From assembly GCA_025200525.1 (NCBI GenBank), contig CM045762.1, positions 23,099,374 through 23,163,373 on the forward strand: a DNA stretch of 64,000 bases, in the 5' to 3' direction. The translations under genes and the position numbers were made by a program. The notes below the pieces were generated by a model that did not search any database, was not told the DNA's origin, and was given only the letters and a program-made list of their open reading frames with translations. This document shows, piece by piece, positions 1 to 9,541 of this stretch (the stretch's first letter is position 1; each line of letters opens with the position of its first letter). This DNA comes from Camellia lanceoleosa (Eukaryota; Streptophyta; Magnoliopsida; Ericales; Theaceae).

Positions 1-51
1 GGTTCTCATGCTCTCCTGGAGCTGGCGCATCATTTCTTCGATTCCTGCCAT
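1..51 (-). pseudogene. gag-like N-terminal fragment, cut by the window edge
   Basis: An ATG on the minus strand at position 51 opens a frame MAGIEEMMRQLQESMRT that continues past position 1. A short Glu/Gln-rich coiled segment at the start is common in gag proteins of long-LTR plant gypsy elements. Only 17 residues are visible. In the same frame upstream there are stops, so either this Met is the true start or the longer gag is broken. Position behind an LTR and PBS supports gag; the sequence alone does not prove it. Confidence 0.3.
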
Positions 52-990
52 ACTGCCTTGATCTAGCTATACTGCCGGTATATCTATTTCTGTGGTAAAA
101 ACTGAAGCCTCGACCGTTGTCCTTGGGGTAGACCATCGTTACGCAACCTCTGCTCGGATACACTGCGTGTTCTCGACCTCCGTCTGATAACTGGGGGTAA
201 GGAATAAAACACTGGTTGTCCGTCGACCAGATCCTCAGATCGATTGAGTCGGCTACCTCTAGTCCAGAGTGCTTGGGGAATATATATTTGGTCTGAAGCA
301 ATTGTGCTAAACTACCTAGCAAAAAGATAAATAAAGGAATAATAAGGAAATAAATAACCAGACAAACGGACAGCATAACAGCGTAAATAAACACACAACA
401 CACAGTTGATAAGCTGAATACACTGTTCTCAAACACTGATCATTGCTTCCAAATCACTGCCCCCAAAACTGAATTTGATACCCGCAGATAACTGATTCCC
501 AAAATACTGAACTGGTGCCCGCAAGCCTGATACCCAAACTTGTAAACTGATACATGCATTCCTGTAGAGACGCACTCTAAAAGCGCATAGCAAGCAAATG
601 AGATCCAAAACACCCCTATGCAGGGGTAGGGTTTCCCTGTCCTATTTTGTCAGGAGCTAGAGTTTCACTACGCACGCAGCGGTTTCAAACAACTTATAAC
701 CGGGTGAGCAACCTGTCCTAGTTTGGGACAGTCACTATGGATTCCAATATGTACTAGGTCGAATGGTCAAAAAGGGTGCCTCGGTAAAAACTGGGGTTTG
801 TGTTCCCATCATGGCAGAGCTCGTAACCGGTCAGCCTTATGGCACACTTCTCAAAGCGAGCCTCCGGCAAACCGTTCAGGAATAGCAGATGGCAAACACG
901 GTGTCCTAGGCGCACCAATGCAAATGCAATGCAAAGAAACACATAAGTGTAGTCAAAACAAGATATCATGAGTTCGAGTCAAGTTCTCTA

Positions 991-1010
991 ACTCCCCAAC
1001 AGAGTCGCTA
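991..1010 (-). other. primer-binding site of element A
   Basis: On the minus strand, five bases after the end of LTR A, the sequence reads TAGCGACTCTGTTGGGGAGT. This matches the TGGCGACTCTG-TGGGGA type of PBS used by many long-LTR plant gypsy elements of the Tat/Ogre group, with TGG changed to TAG. It fixes the orientation of LTR A: minus strand, with the element body to the left. Confidence 0.6.
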
Positions 1011-1015
1011 GAAAC

Positions 1016-4000
1016 TGTAGACGTCCCCGAACGTCCCGGGAGAAATCCCCATTTTGTTCATTGGGCTCACTACAGTTCGGACTCAAATGTCACGGTTCTG
1101 AATCTAATCCCGCAAAGTGCAATGTGAGACCGATAAATCACCAAAGAGTCCAAATTCGGCAAATCGTTTTGAAAAACAGATTTTTAGAAAGAAGTGCCAA
1201 ACATGGATTGCTTTTCCAGATACAGAGTCGCCACCTAAATACTTTATTTTGGGGGAATTTAGGAAACCTTGACTCGTGCCTAAGGCCACGTGTCTATCAT
1301 CACCAAAGTTGCCTCGGCTCGGGAACTTGGGTACGATTGGGGAAGGTCAGCTATGAGCACCCCCGCTCGCCCGATCAAAGATCGGCCACTACTAAACATG
1401 ATATCGAGTTTTTGAAAACACATGTGCTCTTATTCCGGTTTATTAGCCTAGAATTACTATGTGATACACACAGCATACAAGTATAGACTGGATTACCTAA
1501 GTCGGAACAAAGCGTCGCATATCCGTTTGTTTTGAAAATGGATTGAAGTTTGCTACTCGCAAGTAGGCTAAAACACGGGTTTCGACGAATTATTCCAACT
1601 CAAGCAACCCAACCTTCACCCGCAGGCATTCAGGCAGTTATATCACATAAGCACATAACCTCATGGTAAGCATGCTATCATGGCAGTCACTCACACACAT
1701 GCAAGGATGCTAGAGCATAAACACTTACCGAGTACTTCGAGCCAAAAAAAGAAGCTAATTAGAAAACATGCATGAATCCTAACTATGCTGAGATGCCTAA
1801 TGCAACACATGCAAGAATGCAACTAAGATAGGCTCGGCTATTCTTAGATGGCATATGAGATGCTACAGGTAACATGTATTCAACTCAGAATTGAAATACA
1901 ATGCAGTTAGCATGATGTGCCGAGCCCGATGTATGCAAGACAGATGAATTGATGCAAACATGCGAGCATAAGTATGCTAATTGAAACATGCCCTAAACTA
2001 ACCATCATAAGCTAGTAAATAAAAGGGAGAAAGACGTGGGGTTGGAAGACATACATCGCACACACACACATTTATTACAATATTGCCCTCCTCGGAGGGT
2101 CCGAATAAATAATACACAACCGAATGAATAACGAATTACAGCTAATTATTACACAACCCTAATTAATTAACAAATTAACTAAAATAAATAAGCTAGCATG
2201 CAAAACATATGAGATGGATTGCCTCAGCTCAGTCTGAATGATAGGGATGCATGGATGCTCAAGTCGCCTTGTCGGGAAATCCATCGCGATGCCCCGATTT
2301 GCCTCTGTTTGCAACTGGTCCCAGAACACTGTACAAAGCTCCAGAAGGCTGAAACTCCACCATGCTGTAGGGATATTATTGACCAATTTTTGCTGCTGGT
2401 TTCCGTTTTGCTGCAACAGAGAGCAAGAAAGGGGCATGGCAAAGTATTTTCAACATATGTGTGCGCGACCACTCTCCCTGTCATTGCATACGCTCTAGGG
2501 AGTGTAGTCCTCGATCCTCGTGCCACTAATCACGCATCTCGATGCATGATGGCCGAGGAGTCGAATTGCATGACTCAATGTGAAATGGATGCACAAATGA
2601 ACACAATAAGGCCTAAACTCCATCATGGATAATCAAGAGTGTTGGCGACCGGGAATCGAAGCACGTTTCGTCACTTTGAGTATGAAACGTCCCTCGTTTC
2701 CCGTGTTTAGACTAAACCCTACTCCAAACACTATGCAACAACTAGAATGGCATGGCATGCAAACACGATGCAACAACTAGCGTGCAATCCTAAACGAAAT
2801 GCAACTAAGACATGCAAACATGCAAGGAATGACATGCAAAGGTGCAACTAGCATATGCAATGCTATGAACTACGAATGGCATACTCAATGCACATGACAC
2901 TATATGGCATACACAACGCACATATGACGATGGACATACATAAAGGCATAATCAAGGCATACACAATGCGACGATCAAGCATGTGACAACATGGACATGG
3001 CATACACAATGCAAGATGGACTTAAACTAAAATGAATGGGCCTCAGCCACACTCAAATCAGTGGCCAAACATGATGAAATTAGGCAACAGAAACACATGC
3101 AAACATGCACAAATGCAAGGGACCAAACCTAAGGCACCAAATGCAACTCTACCAAAGCATGGCAAGGGATGAAATATGACATACAATCACATTATTTTAA
3201 GCCTCTAAAATGACATGCAAGATGGTCCCGAATCATGCAAACACCTCACACAATGCATGCTAGATGGCCCAAATACCGAAACTAGTGAAGTGGGTTACAC
3301 TATAGGCATGCAAAGCTATACTCAAATGGCCAAACCAGACCCAAAAAGTCCCTATGCAGGCCAAAACAGTAGCAAATATGGACTAAAATGATAGCTTGCA
3401 AAGCATGGAAATGAAGCTCATGCAATGGTCCAAACATGAGGTATTCATGCATAACTCTCAAACACATTCAAAGAGTGGAAAACATGGGAATATGGCATAC
3501 ATATAAGCTCTGAAATATGATTCACAATGATGCCAAAACATGGAAACACCTCAAAATACGCATGCAATAGGCTTCAAAACTCAAATCTAGGCAAGGGTAT
3601 TGAATTACAACCATGCATAGCAAACGTCATTTGACCATGAGGCCCAAAAACAGAGCTAAGGCAGTCCAAAACATGCACAAAATTAGTTTAAGGCATGGCC
3701 AAAAAGTGCTAGAATCAAAGACCAAAATAGTATGCAATACAAGCAAGTGAAGAGGGTTTACACTACAAGTATATGGAGCATTCAAAAGGTCACTAAACAA
3801 GAAAAATTCAGAGGTATGACATGCCAAATAAAGCCCAAAAACTCATTGAAACATGGTCAATGCATGCAAGAATGACATGCTCCTTTGATAGGCTATGAAG
3901 AGGGTTATTCTACACATGCAAGATGGACACCCAATATGGAAAAACAAGCTCTGGAAAGAGCCTATGCAGGTCCTAAAACTCACCAAAAATGGTCTGAAAC

Positions 4001-5531
4001 ATGGCTTGGAAGCATGCAAATAAGGGCTCCTTTGTTAGGCCAAATATGCTAGAAATCAAAACAAGGAGAGAGAGAGAGAGAGAGAGAGAGAGTCACCCCT
4101 CTCTGATTTTGGCTCTCAAAAACACATAATAACCACTGAAAATCTGCTAGATTTCAGTGGTCAAAAGGGCAAACAAAGCTCAAAACAAAAGCCTTAATGC
4201 ATGGCTCAAAACAAGGTGAAATGAAGCATGCAAGGAGGTAGATGACCCCCAATAGAAAAATGATATTAAACAAACATGTTAAGGACCTCAAAATAAGACT
4301 TTTTTTAGTTTACACCAAAGCTCAAAAATTCTTGCAAGTATGGCTAAAAGATGGAGTAAAATAAAGCTCAAAAGGGGGAATAGGGTGTTACCCTTGTAGC
4401 TCAGCAACTCCAGCAGCTTATGGACCAAAAATGCAGCTCCTTAGGACCTCTGAAGACCCTCCAAGAAGCTTAGGTTGGTGTTGGAGGTGTCAGGCTAAGA
4501 GGTAGTGCGCAATGGGGCAAGAACTTAGCACTTTTGAGACCAAAATAGAGATATAGAGGGGGAGGTATATGTGTATGCCTTGGGGAAATTCTAAACCTTC
4601 ACAAAGGAGGGGGAGGCCCTCCTTTATAGAGATTCAAGGATTTAGCTTCTCAAAGAAGCTAAAACCCACGGCCAAAGATATGCAGTCTGTGGCTTCCAGC
4701 TGGCACAGCTGGCTACAACTCACAAAGATAGAACTGAGGGAGGTAGGCCGACCAGTTCAGGTGGTTGGCCGATCACTTCCCCTGGTCGGCCGACCAGTTC
4801 AAAAGGTCCAAGTTAATGAATGGTGGTCGGCAGTCTCATTTGGTGGTCTCCACATTGAATTCAAGCTTGTGGTATGGTGGGAGACCTGCGAAAGTGGCTC
4901 AAAAACCAAGGAGACCAGCTTCCTGACAAGAAAATCGACTGGCGGGAGAAAAGGTGGTCTCCAAGAGAAAAGGTGGTCTCCCACCCTTGTACCACCTTCC
5001 AAACAATGAAAATAGGGTCCATGCCAAAAAAGAACCAAGACGGATGCAAAACGAGGGTTCAGGGGTTAAAACACGTAGTCGGGTGCCCCAAAAATAGACT
5101 GTTAAGCACCGAAAGTGGCGTGCGACCACAAAGGAGGTCTCCCAGGCTACAGTGTCCCTCTAGAGAAAGGAAACAAGGTGTGTGCCAAAAACCGGAGCAA
5201 ACGGAGAAAGTTAAGCGGTTTCGAACCGAGGTGCACAGCCGACGGCTCCAAAAATCGAAAACTGGTCTCCAAATGGGAACAGTGGTCTACGACCACGAAA
5301 AGTAGCGTATGGCCACTGAGAGATGCTCTACGAGACCTCTCCCTCCCTTCGGGAAGAGAAAACAGAACTTGGTTCACAAACCGAGGCAAAGCACAAAAGA
5401 GCCCCAAAGTCCGGAGGCAAGGCTCTCAGCCGAGACTCTGTAACCTCAGAACGAGCACAACATGGGCAATCACCGAGCGCTCAATCGAGGGTGTCTGAGT
5501 CTTAAGGTCGGTCAAAAATTGGGTGTCTACA
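1016..5531 (-). repeat. LTR copy A (5' LTR of element A), about 4.5 kb
   Basis: On the minus strand it starts TGTAGACACCC at 5531 and ends GTCTACA at 1016, a TG...CA LTR with matching 7-bp ends. It is homologous to copies B (43147-47084), C (51584-55205) and D (62048 onward), with shared blocks such as the segment at 1140-1500. The likely promoter is CTCTATAAAGG on the minus strand near 4620-4632, followed by a CT-rich leader. It contains no credible gene; long open frames inside are chance. A (GA)n run lies at about 4066-4092, and GGTCGGCCGACC-type palindromes at about 4745-4800. The right TSD cannot be checked because the partner LTR is outside the window. Confidence 0.85.
4745..5000. repeat. 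palindrome and GGTGGTCTCC motif cluster in LTR A
   Basis: Three GGCCGACC/GGTCGGCC palindromes sit at about 4747-4797 (TAGGCCGACCAG, TTGGCCGATCA, TGGTCGGCCGACCAG), followed by repeated GGTGGTCTCC/GGGAGACC motifs to about 5000. The cluster lies between the LTR start and the presumed TATA box, so it is in U3. LTRs B and C carry different palindromes in the matching place. Confidence 0.55.
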
Positions 5532-5685
5532 CCTGTGTTGCTAAACAAAGTGAATTTGTTCAAATCTGAAAGTCCAAACAATAGTGATGTTAAATAGGCT
5601 AAATATTTGTTTTTACGTAAAAAAATACAAAAATAAAAATTTGTACCTTAATAATTATGTGAATGCTTACCTCCTCTTTGATGGG
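5532..5685. other. unassigned spacer between LTR A and the small LTR element
   Basis: About 150 bases of AT-rich sequence. It contains the left target-site copy ATGGG (5681-5685) of the next element. No gene is seen. It is the DNA into which both neighbours were inserted. Confidence 0.5.
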
Positions 5686-6195
5686 TGTTAGTAAAATTTT
5701 TGTTAGGCTTAGATCGACAGAGCCTTAACCAAAATCTCACCAAACAACACAATGATCAAGCAATTGTGTTGAGGTTCTATGCCTTGAAAGTTCAAGGACT
5801 TCTTTGGAGTAAAAATAATGACAATACAAATAAGAAAAGGAGAAAGAGAGAAGAAGAAGAAGATGATGATGTAAATGATTAAATGAACAATCAAATTACA
5901 AGTGAAGTACATTAAGACTACTCATATCTAAGTTTATACCACTCCTATGTAAATTAGATCTATTCCTAAGATAGAAAAGAAATAGAAATCAAATCATGTA
6001 TTGATTTGTTGGTCCTTTACAATAGAGCCATTAATTGCAATTTATAGAAAATGAAAGAAAAAACTTCCATGAACCACCACCTAAATAATTATTTTTAACT
6101 TCATAAATCTTCTTTCTTATTTTGTACACTGACATGTGTTTTCCATCCCTTGAATCCTCAAAACCTGTCTTAACTTCTCTTTAACCTCCAAGATG

Positions 6196-6265
<70 letters not shown>

Positions 6266-6344
6266 GAAGAAGAAGAAGAAGAAGAAGTATTAGAAAATTT
6301 AAATCTAGTTATAATCAACGGAAAATTTATTTGTGGTGCAAACA
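5686..6344 (-). repeat. 3' LTR of the small element
   Basis: Nearly collinear with 7897-8540 over its full length: shared blocks include the 5708-5880, 5900-6030 and 6290-6344 segments. It contains a (TAA)n/(GAA)n microsatellite at about 6193-6287, which is also in the other LTR, so the microsatellite was part of the element when it inserted. Confidence 0.8.
6193..6287. repeat. (AAT)n-(AAG)n microsatellite
   Basis: About 24 AAT units are followed by about seven AAG units. The same compound repeat, shorter and interrupted, is at about 8408-8480 in the partner LTR. The poly-Tyr frame on the minus strand here is only the translation of this repeat. Confidence 0.9.
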
Positions 6345-6831
6345 ATGCCTCCCAAGTCTTTAAGAATGAGAGCACTCGAATTCTTAAAAGGTTGTTTGAA
6401 TATAAATACATAATAAAAACCATGAAAATTATATCGATCGACTATATATATTTTTTGTGGCCACATTAAAATACTCCTCCATTACTGTTATATTAAGGAG
6501 TCAGTACTGTTATCAATGACTTCCTATTCAACTTTAAGCACATCAGAACTTGTCTTCGTAGTAGGTTGGCCATGGGCCCTAGTTAAGTACTGGCTTTTTG
6601 CTCCTTAATTTTTCACGCTTTTTTTTTTTTTTTTTTTTTTTTTTGGGGTGTCCTCTTTCTGGATGGCTCCTCACCATCCTTATGCTGTGCTAGTAGATAA
6701 TTTGGTTAATCTCGTGGTGCCAACTTAATTGGGATCTCTAAATTAACTATGATGCTTTTTTCACCCTCTTCTTTTATTGATATATGTATCTTGTTCCATT
6801 GATGATTATCATCAATAAATTTTTTATTGAT

Positions 6832-7848
6832 TCAAATATATATATATATATAATAGAAATAAAATTTAGAATTTCTTTTTGTAAACCACATCGTCAAAAT
6901 TAATATTTGAGGTGACCCACAAAGCCATTGTGATTGTTGGATGACAAAAATCATAGTGTCAATTGACTTTAGAAAATTAAATTTTTTGACAAAATTAACA
7001 ATATCAAAAAATTCAAATTCATCAAATATGAATTGTTCATAATTTTCAGTCATGTTTGGCTTAAAATCATACCACCTAATTGGATTTTCACTATTATTTT
7101 GTGATGGTTGTTCATCAAATTTAGTCATGTTTGGCTTAAAACCATGCCCTCAAACTAGATTTTCACCATCATTTTGTGATGGTTGTTTAACATTCTTTGT
7201 CATATTTGACTTAAAACCATACCTTCCAATTGCATTGTTAACATTAAAATGCTCAATATCCTTTGACAAAAGAAGTTGGTCTTCTTTTTTAATTAATGGC
7301 TTGAAAAATTGCCCCCCAGGCATGTCATTTTCAAATTTTGTTTCCTTAGCCATGACTTTTGTGGATAGAAAGGTTTGATTGGAAATGCCCCTTAGCAACT
7401 CATAAAATTTGTGTTTTTTAAAATTCTCTAATTTTTTACTCCAATGTTGAATTTCTCCATCAACTTGATAAACTTGACAACTAAGTTGATGAATTTTTCT
7501 ATCAAAGTAATTTATATCTTTTGGCATAAAATAATATGGTGGTGATGAAATTATTTGAAATTGTTGCCAATCAAGAGAATTAATTATTTTTTGTAGGGCC
7601 AAAATTTCACTATTGTACCAATAAATTTAATCCTCACAATGCTGAATCATTCTTTTTATTTCATTTGTTATGCCATTATGTTGGCAACAAACGGTAGAAT
7701 CATTATGCATGAAAGATGAGACATTCCAATAATAATTCATACCCATTGGAACATTGCCACTCCATCGGTGGTTTGCATCCATGGGTGCACAAGATATAAA
7801 CATGCACTTGATGGCATAATTTCTTGATATTTTGTTTGTGTATATCAT
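6832..7848 (-). pseudogene. unknown (gag-like?) protein of the small element, broken
   Basis: A minus-strand frame starts with ATG near 7848, just inside the PBS, and stops at about 7627. It is followed by a frame from 7602 to 7150 and another from 7128 to 6832. Together these look like one protein of about 330 residues with stops. The first part has spaced Cys, Trp and His residues; the middle is Lys- and Gln-rich. The C-terminal part holds about three copies of a 26-residue repeat with the core GFKPNMTK, then a Gln/Asn-rich stretch (about 7030-7240). No retroviral enzyme motif is visible. Position directly after the LTR and PBS suggests gag, but I do not recognise the family. Confidence 0.35.
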
Positions 7849-7871
7849 TTTTTCCCCTCTAAGTTAGGACG

Positions 7872-7893
7872 ATGTCCTACTGGGCGTGTCAAA
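7872..7893 (-). other. PBS-like site of the small element
   Basis: On the minus strand, just after the LTR end, the sequence reads TTTGACACGCCCAGTAGGAC. It has the form of a plant gypsy PBS (TGGCACGCCCAGTGGGAC type) with a few changes. It supports the minus orientation. Confidence 0.45.
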
Positions 7894-7896
7894 AAT

Positions 7897-8409
7897 TGTT
7901 ACTAAAATTTTTGTAAGCTTAGATCGACAGAGCCTTAACCAAAATCTCACCAAACAACACAATGATCAAGCAATTGTGTTAAGGTTCTATGCCTTGAAAG
8001 TTCAAGGACTTCCCTAGAGTAAAAATAATGACAATACAAATAAGAAAAAGAGAGAAGAAGAAGATGATGATGTAAATGATTGAATGGACAATCAAATTAC
8101 AAGTGAAGTATATTAAGACTACTCATATCTAAGTTTAAACTACTCCTATGTAGATTAGATCTACTCCTAAGATAGAAAAGAAATAGAAATCAAATCATGT
8201 ATTGATTTGTTGGTCCTTTACAATAGAACCATTAATTGCAATTTATAGAAAAAAAAAATGAAGGAAAAAACTTCCATTAATCACCACCTAAATAACTACT
8301 TTTAACTTCATAAATCTTTTATCTTCTTTCTTACAATGTCATGTGTCTTTCATCCCTTGAATCTTCAAAACTAGTCTTAACTTCTCTTTAACCTCTAAGA
8401 TTTTCCTGC

Positions 8410-8455
<46 letters not shown>

Positions 8456-8540
8456 TAAGAAGAAGAAGAAGAAGAAGAAAAAGCATTAGAAAATTTAAAT
8501 CTAATCATAATCGACAGAAAATTTATTTATGGTGCAAACA
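7897..8540 (-). repeat. 5' LTR of the small element
   Basis: Direct repeat of 5686-6344, ending GCAAACA next to the right ATGGG target copy (8541-8545). Contains the AAT/AAG microsatellite at about 8408-8480. Confidence 0.8.
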
Positions 8541-8860
8541 ATGGGTTGTTTCAAAAAATAATTTTTATTATTATTCTCATCTATTGTTTGATTTTGTTCA
8601 AACTTTCTTTTATTCGCAAGGATAAAAAACAATGATATTGATGGTAATGGTGAGTTTTGGTGGGATGGTTTGAAATTTTGTGATGAGGAAGTAGAATATT
8701 AGAAAACAATTAAAACTTCGAAAATAATATGAAAAAAACATATATGTGATTAGGTTGTATCATGAAAAAAATAATATTTTATTTTAAGGTTTATATACAT
8801 TATCCTTATTAATAATTTACATTAAAATATAATAGGAATTAAAATTTTAAAAATTTTATT
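8541..8860. other. AT-rich spacer, no feature seen
   Basis: About 320 bases of AT-rich sequence between the small LTR element and the L1-type retroposon. No reading frame, repeat or motif stands out. Confidence 0.5.
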
Positions 8861-9470
8861 TAACGTACTTATATGTTTTTTTTTATCAGCAAAGAAAAAT
8901 TTCATTTAACATCATGAAATTAAAGGTACAGGAAGATGACATGCATCGAGAGAGATTCGGAAGTATAAAAATACCCCTACTACTGCTACTCGCATCCATA
9001 CAACCAACCCCTAAGCCTCTCGAATTTTTTTTTTTTTTTTTTAAACAACAAAATTAAGAAGAACTTAACTAAAAATTAAAATACAAGAGCCCCCACATAG
9101 TCTACCCACCAAAACACCCAAAACAAACTAAATAAACACAACACCACCCCTGCAGCCCCCACCACCCACACAAAATCAAATCTAATCTAATCTACCCACC
9201 AAATCTGATCAACACCCACACCACCTGCCGCTACAGCTCCCAAAGCCCCACGCCTCTACTGCTAGCCCACGCCTCTGCCACCCCTATGCTGCTGCACCTC
9301 CCAACTCCCCATGCCCACACCGGCCGAGAAGACTCCATAACCACCACCGAGAAAACTCCAAGCTTCACACCTAGGTGGGAAAAATGGGGGACTCAAGTTT
9401 ATTCAAAGAAAGGCCTAATGAGCAAGCCAAAGCTTATTTACCAAAAAAGAGGCTCGGGGAAGAAGGTTTT

Positions 9471-9501
<31 letters not shown>

Positions 9502-9541
9502 AAGAGGTTTTAGAGAGAGATTGTATAACGTACTTATATGT
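8861..9541 (-). mobile_element. L1-type retroposon derivative with 16-bp target duplication
   Basis: The 16-base sequence TAACGTACTTATATGT occurs at 8861-8876 and again at 9526-9541. The insert between them ends, on the minus strand, in a poly(A) tail (T-run at 8876-8884) preceded by a sequence typical of plant LINE 3' ends (ATGAAATTTTTCTTTGCTGAT). A long direct target duplication plus a poly(A) tail are the marks of target-primed reverse transcription. The insert is only about 650 bases. Its 5' end is a CT-rich tract (about 9473-9516 on the plus strand as GA). A second internal A-run (T-run at about 9026-9042) splits it into two parts. No ORF2 motif is present, so it is a non-autonomous or 5'-deleted copy. 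Confidence 0.7.

Larger units (their letters stand above)
1..1015 (-). mobile_element. Tat/Ogre-type gypsy element A, 5' internal region (leader and gag start)
   Basis: Read on the minus strand, the sequence directly after LTR A is a primer-binding site and then roughly 700 bases of untranslated leader, before a reading frame that runs off the left edge. The leader is rich in T-runs and contains intron-like signals (a T-rich tract ending in TTGCTAG near 318-325). The frame near the edge has the character of a gag N-terminus: Met at position 51 followed by a Glu/Met/Gln-rich helix. Upstream in that frame there are two stop codons, so the copy looks decayed. The rest of the element lies left of the window, so the pol type is inferred from the LTR family and PBS, not seen. 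Confidence 0.6.
5686..8540 (-). mobile_element. small non-autonomous LTR retrotransposon (2.86 kb), TSD ATGGG
   Basis: Two direct repeats of about 650 bases (5686-6344 and 7897-8540) start TGTTA and end GCAAACA, and are flanked by ATGGG at 5681-5685 and 8541-8545. The internal part is only about 1.55 kb. On the minus strand the right LTR is followed by a PBS-like sequence, and a purine-rich GGGAGG tract precedes the left LTR, so the element runs on the minus strand. No PR, RT, RNase H or integrase motif is present, so it must rely on another element. It resembles the class of short LTR elements that keep only a gag-like frame, but I do not recognise the protein. Confidence 0.8.

Noticed and set aside
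2159..2632. Overlapping open frames of about 90-137 codons on both strands
   Set aside because: They lie within LTR A, in a block aligned with non-coding parts of LTRs B and C, where the frames are not kept. Chance frames.
4569..5505. Several open frames of 60-146 codons on both strands
   Set aside because: U3 of LTR A with repeated GGTGGTCTCC motifs; the frames are by-products of the repeats and differ in LTRs B-D.
6181..6423. Minus-strand frame with a poly-Ser and poly-Tyr tract
   Set aside because: Translation of the AAT/AAG microsatellite in the LTR.
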